Of a stretch of DNA of 43,426 nt, positions 42,808-43,426 are shown in pieces (within the stretch, counting starts at the first letter, position 1; every line of letters begins with the position of its first letter). The notes under the pieces are model-generated. The model was not told the DNA's origin and did no database searches. It was given only the letters and a program-made list of their open reading frames with translations. A program made the position numbers and the translations under genes. The stretch is taken from NCBI GenBank assembly GCA_900542195.1, contig UQNA01000021.1:1-43426 (forward strand), in the 5' to 3' direction. The stretch is from an uncultured Sutterella sp. Lineage in GTDB: Bacteria > Pseudomonadota > Gammaproteobacteria > Burkholderiales > Burkholderiaceae_F.

Positions 42808-43206
42808 GTGAAAACAATAGAAGTAGTGGCAGCCATTATCCACAAAGATCATAAAATTTTGGCGACACAACGTGGGTATGGTGACTTTAAAGACGGCTGG
42901 GAGTTCCCGGGCGGAAAAATGGAAAAAGGTGAGTCTCCGGAAGCCGCTATCGTTAGAGAAATTCGTGAGGAGCTGGAAGTTGAAATTGAGCCAGAAAAAC
43001 TTATTACAACAGTTGAGTACGACTATCCGAATTTTCATTTAACAATGCACTGCTTCCTTTCTAGGATTGTTTCAGGAGAAATAGTTCTCACTGAACATGA
43101 AGCGGCAAAATGGCTGGACAAAAGAGAGTTAGATACAGTCGATTGGTTGCCCGCAGACGTAGAGGTTGTAGCGGAACTGAAAAAGGTATTAGGGGTTAAA
43201 AACTAG
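42808..43206 (+). CDS. NUDIX hydrolase, MutT-like nucleoside triphosphate pyrophosphohydrolase
   Basis: Hydrolase of 132 residues that cleaves a nucleoside diphosphate linked to X, in this subgroup likely (deoxy)NTPs or damaged nucleotides. The NUDIX box GGKMEKGESPEAAIVREIREELEVEI (about 36-61) is complete, matching GX5EX7REUXEEXGU except for Glu in place of the Gly before the last position. Start is GTG at 42808, 1 nt after the helicase stop, with GGGG at 42799-42802, so it is translationally coupled to the helicase. The pairing suggests one module in which nucleotides are cleaned or depleted while the helicase-nuclease acts on DNA; this is inference. Confidence 0.9.
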   Translation: MKTIEVVAAIIHKDHKILATQRGYGDFKDGWEFPGGKMEKGESPEAAIVREIREELEVEIEPEKLITTVEYDYPNFHLTMHCFLSRIVSGEIVLTEHEAAKWLDKRELDTVDWLPADVEVVAELKKVLGVKN

Positions 43207-43227
43207 CCACGAAATTGTTGTGTAATC

Positions 43228-43426
43228 TTGTACAAACAAGGACAATACCCACCTTTTCAGAAGAAGCGTCTAGATTTTTCTCTCCTTTCGGTAGGAGAAT
43301 TAGCAGCTAAATTAGGTGTTACCTCAGCAACCATCCGCCGCTGGTGCCGTTCCGGTAAACGGACTGAGACTCTCCGAACTGTCGGGAACCATCGTCGTTT
43401 TGCTTCTTGCTCTTTCTCTCATTTAA
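43228..43426 (+). CDS. 5' end of an IS607-type serine recombinase/MerR-HTH protein, cut by the window end
   Basis: An open frame from a stop at 43206 runs to the window end. From residue about 19 it reads LLSVGELAAKLGVTSATIRR, then WCRSGKRTE..RTVGNHRRF, the MerR-like HTH of IS607-family TnpA resolvases and related regulators. Possible start is TTG at 43228, with no clear ribosome binding site, so the gene may be a remnant or start elsewhere. The catalytic domain would lie beyond the window. Its presence next to the helicase-NUDIX pair fits an accessory locus. Confidence 0.5.
   Translation, partial: MYKQGQYPPFQKKRLDFSLLSVGELAAKLGVTSATIRRWCRSGKRTETLRTVGNHRRFASCSFSHL

Noticed and set aside
1..43426. 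tRNA, rRNA and CRISPR arrays
   Set aside because: No cloverleaf, rRNA-like or regularly spaced direct-repeat pattern was recognised by eye on either strand; a tRNA scan would be the decisive test.

Overview
The window reads as a chromosomal segment of a Gram-negative betaproteobacterium, most likely a gut member of the Sutterellaceae (Parasutterella/Turicimonas-like). This is inferred from moderate-to-low GC, LptF/LptG, a tandem-fused UvrA, an RND pump with a NodT-type outer-membrane factor, and a secreted flavin reductase paired with a tetraheme cytochrome and a LysR regulator. No rRNA, tRNA or CRISPR was found. The right end stops inside a recombinase-like reading frame.

Layout. 1-7000: a six-gene peptide/N-acyl-amino-acid uptake operon (binding protein, permease, M20 amidohydrolase, permease, two ATPases). 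7100-9400: lptF-lptG for LPS export. 9.5-12.6 kb: a DUF362 protein, a Tat-exported M20 peptidase and a MarR regulator. 12.8-18.9 kb: a 1863-residue double UvrA and the ribosome hibernation factor hpf. 19.2-22.9 kb: a GlpD-like flavoprotein with a changed active site, a lipoprotein S1C protease and a secreted SGNH hydrolase. 23.0-24.0 kb: rplM-rpsI with a structured leader. 24.4-30.9 kb: a complete tripartite RND efflux operon that ends in its own TetR regulator and begins at a large palindromic operator. 31.0-32.3 kb: aroG (DAHP synthase) behind a Phe/Tyr leader peptide and attenuator. 32.5-34.0 kb: PlsC-like and divergent CdsA-like phospholipid enzymes. 34.2-35.4 kb: an MFS transporter. 35.5-38.6 kb: a periplasmic flavin reductase, tetraheme cytochrome c and divergent LysR regulator. 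38.9-43.4 kb: a YczE-type membrane protein, a PLD-helicase-DUF3427 protein coupled to a NUDIX hydrolase, and the start of an IS607-type recombinase-like ORF.

The strongest new-looking signal is the aroG attenuator on the minus strand. A 19-residue leader peptide with eight aromatic residues in its first 13 is followed by a G+C-rich terminator hairpin with a U-run. A competing antiterminator pairing lies within the last codons of the peptide, and a matching promoter and ribosome binding site are present. Other points of interest are the GlpD-like protein lacking the usual glycerol-3-phosphate contact residues, the CdsA-like protein with a degenerate signature, the helicase-NUDIX pair as a candidate defence or repair module, and the self-contained operator/TetR logic of the efflux operon.
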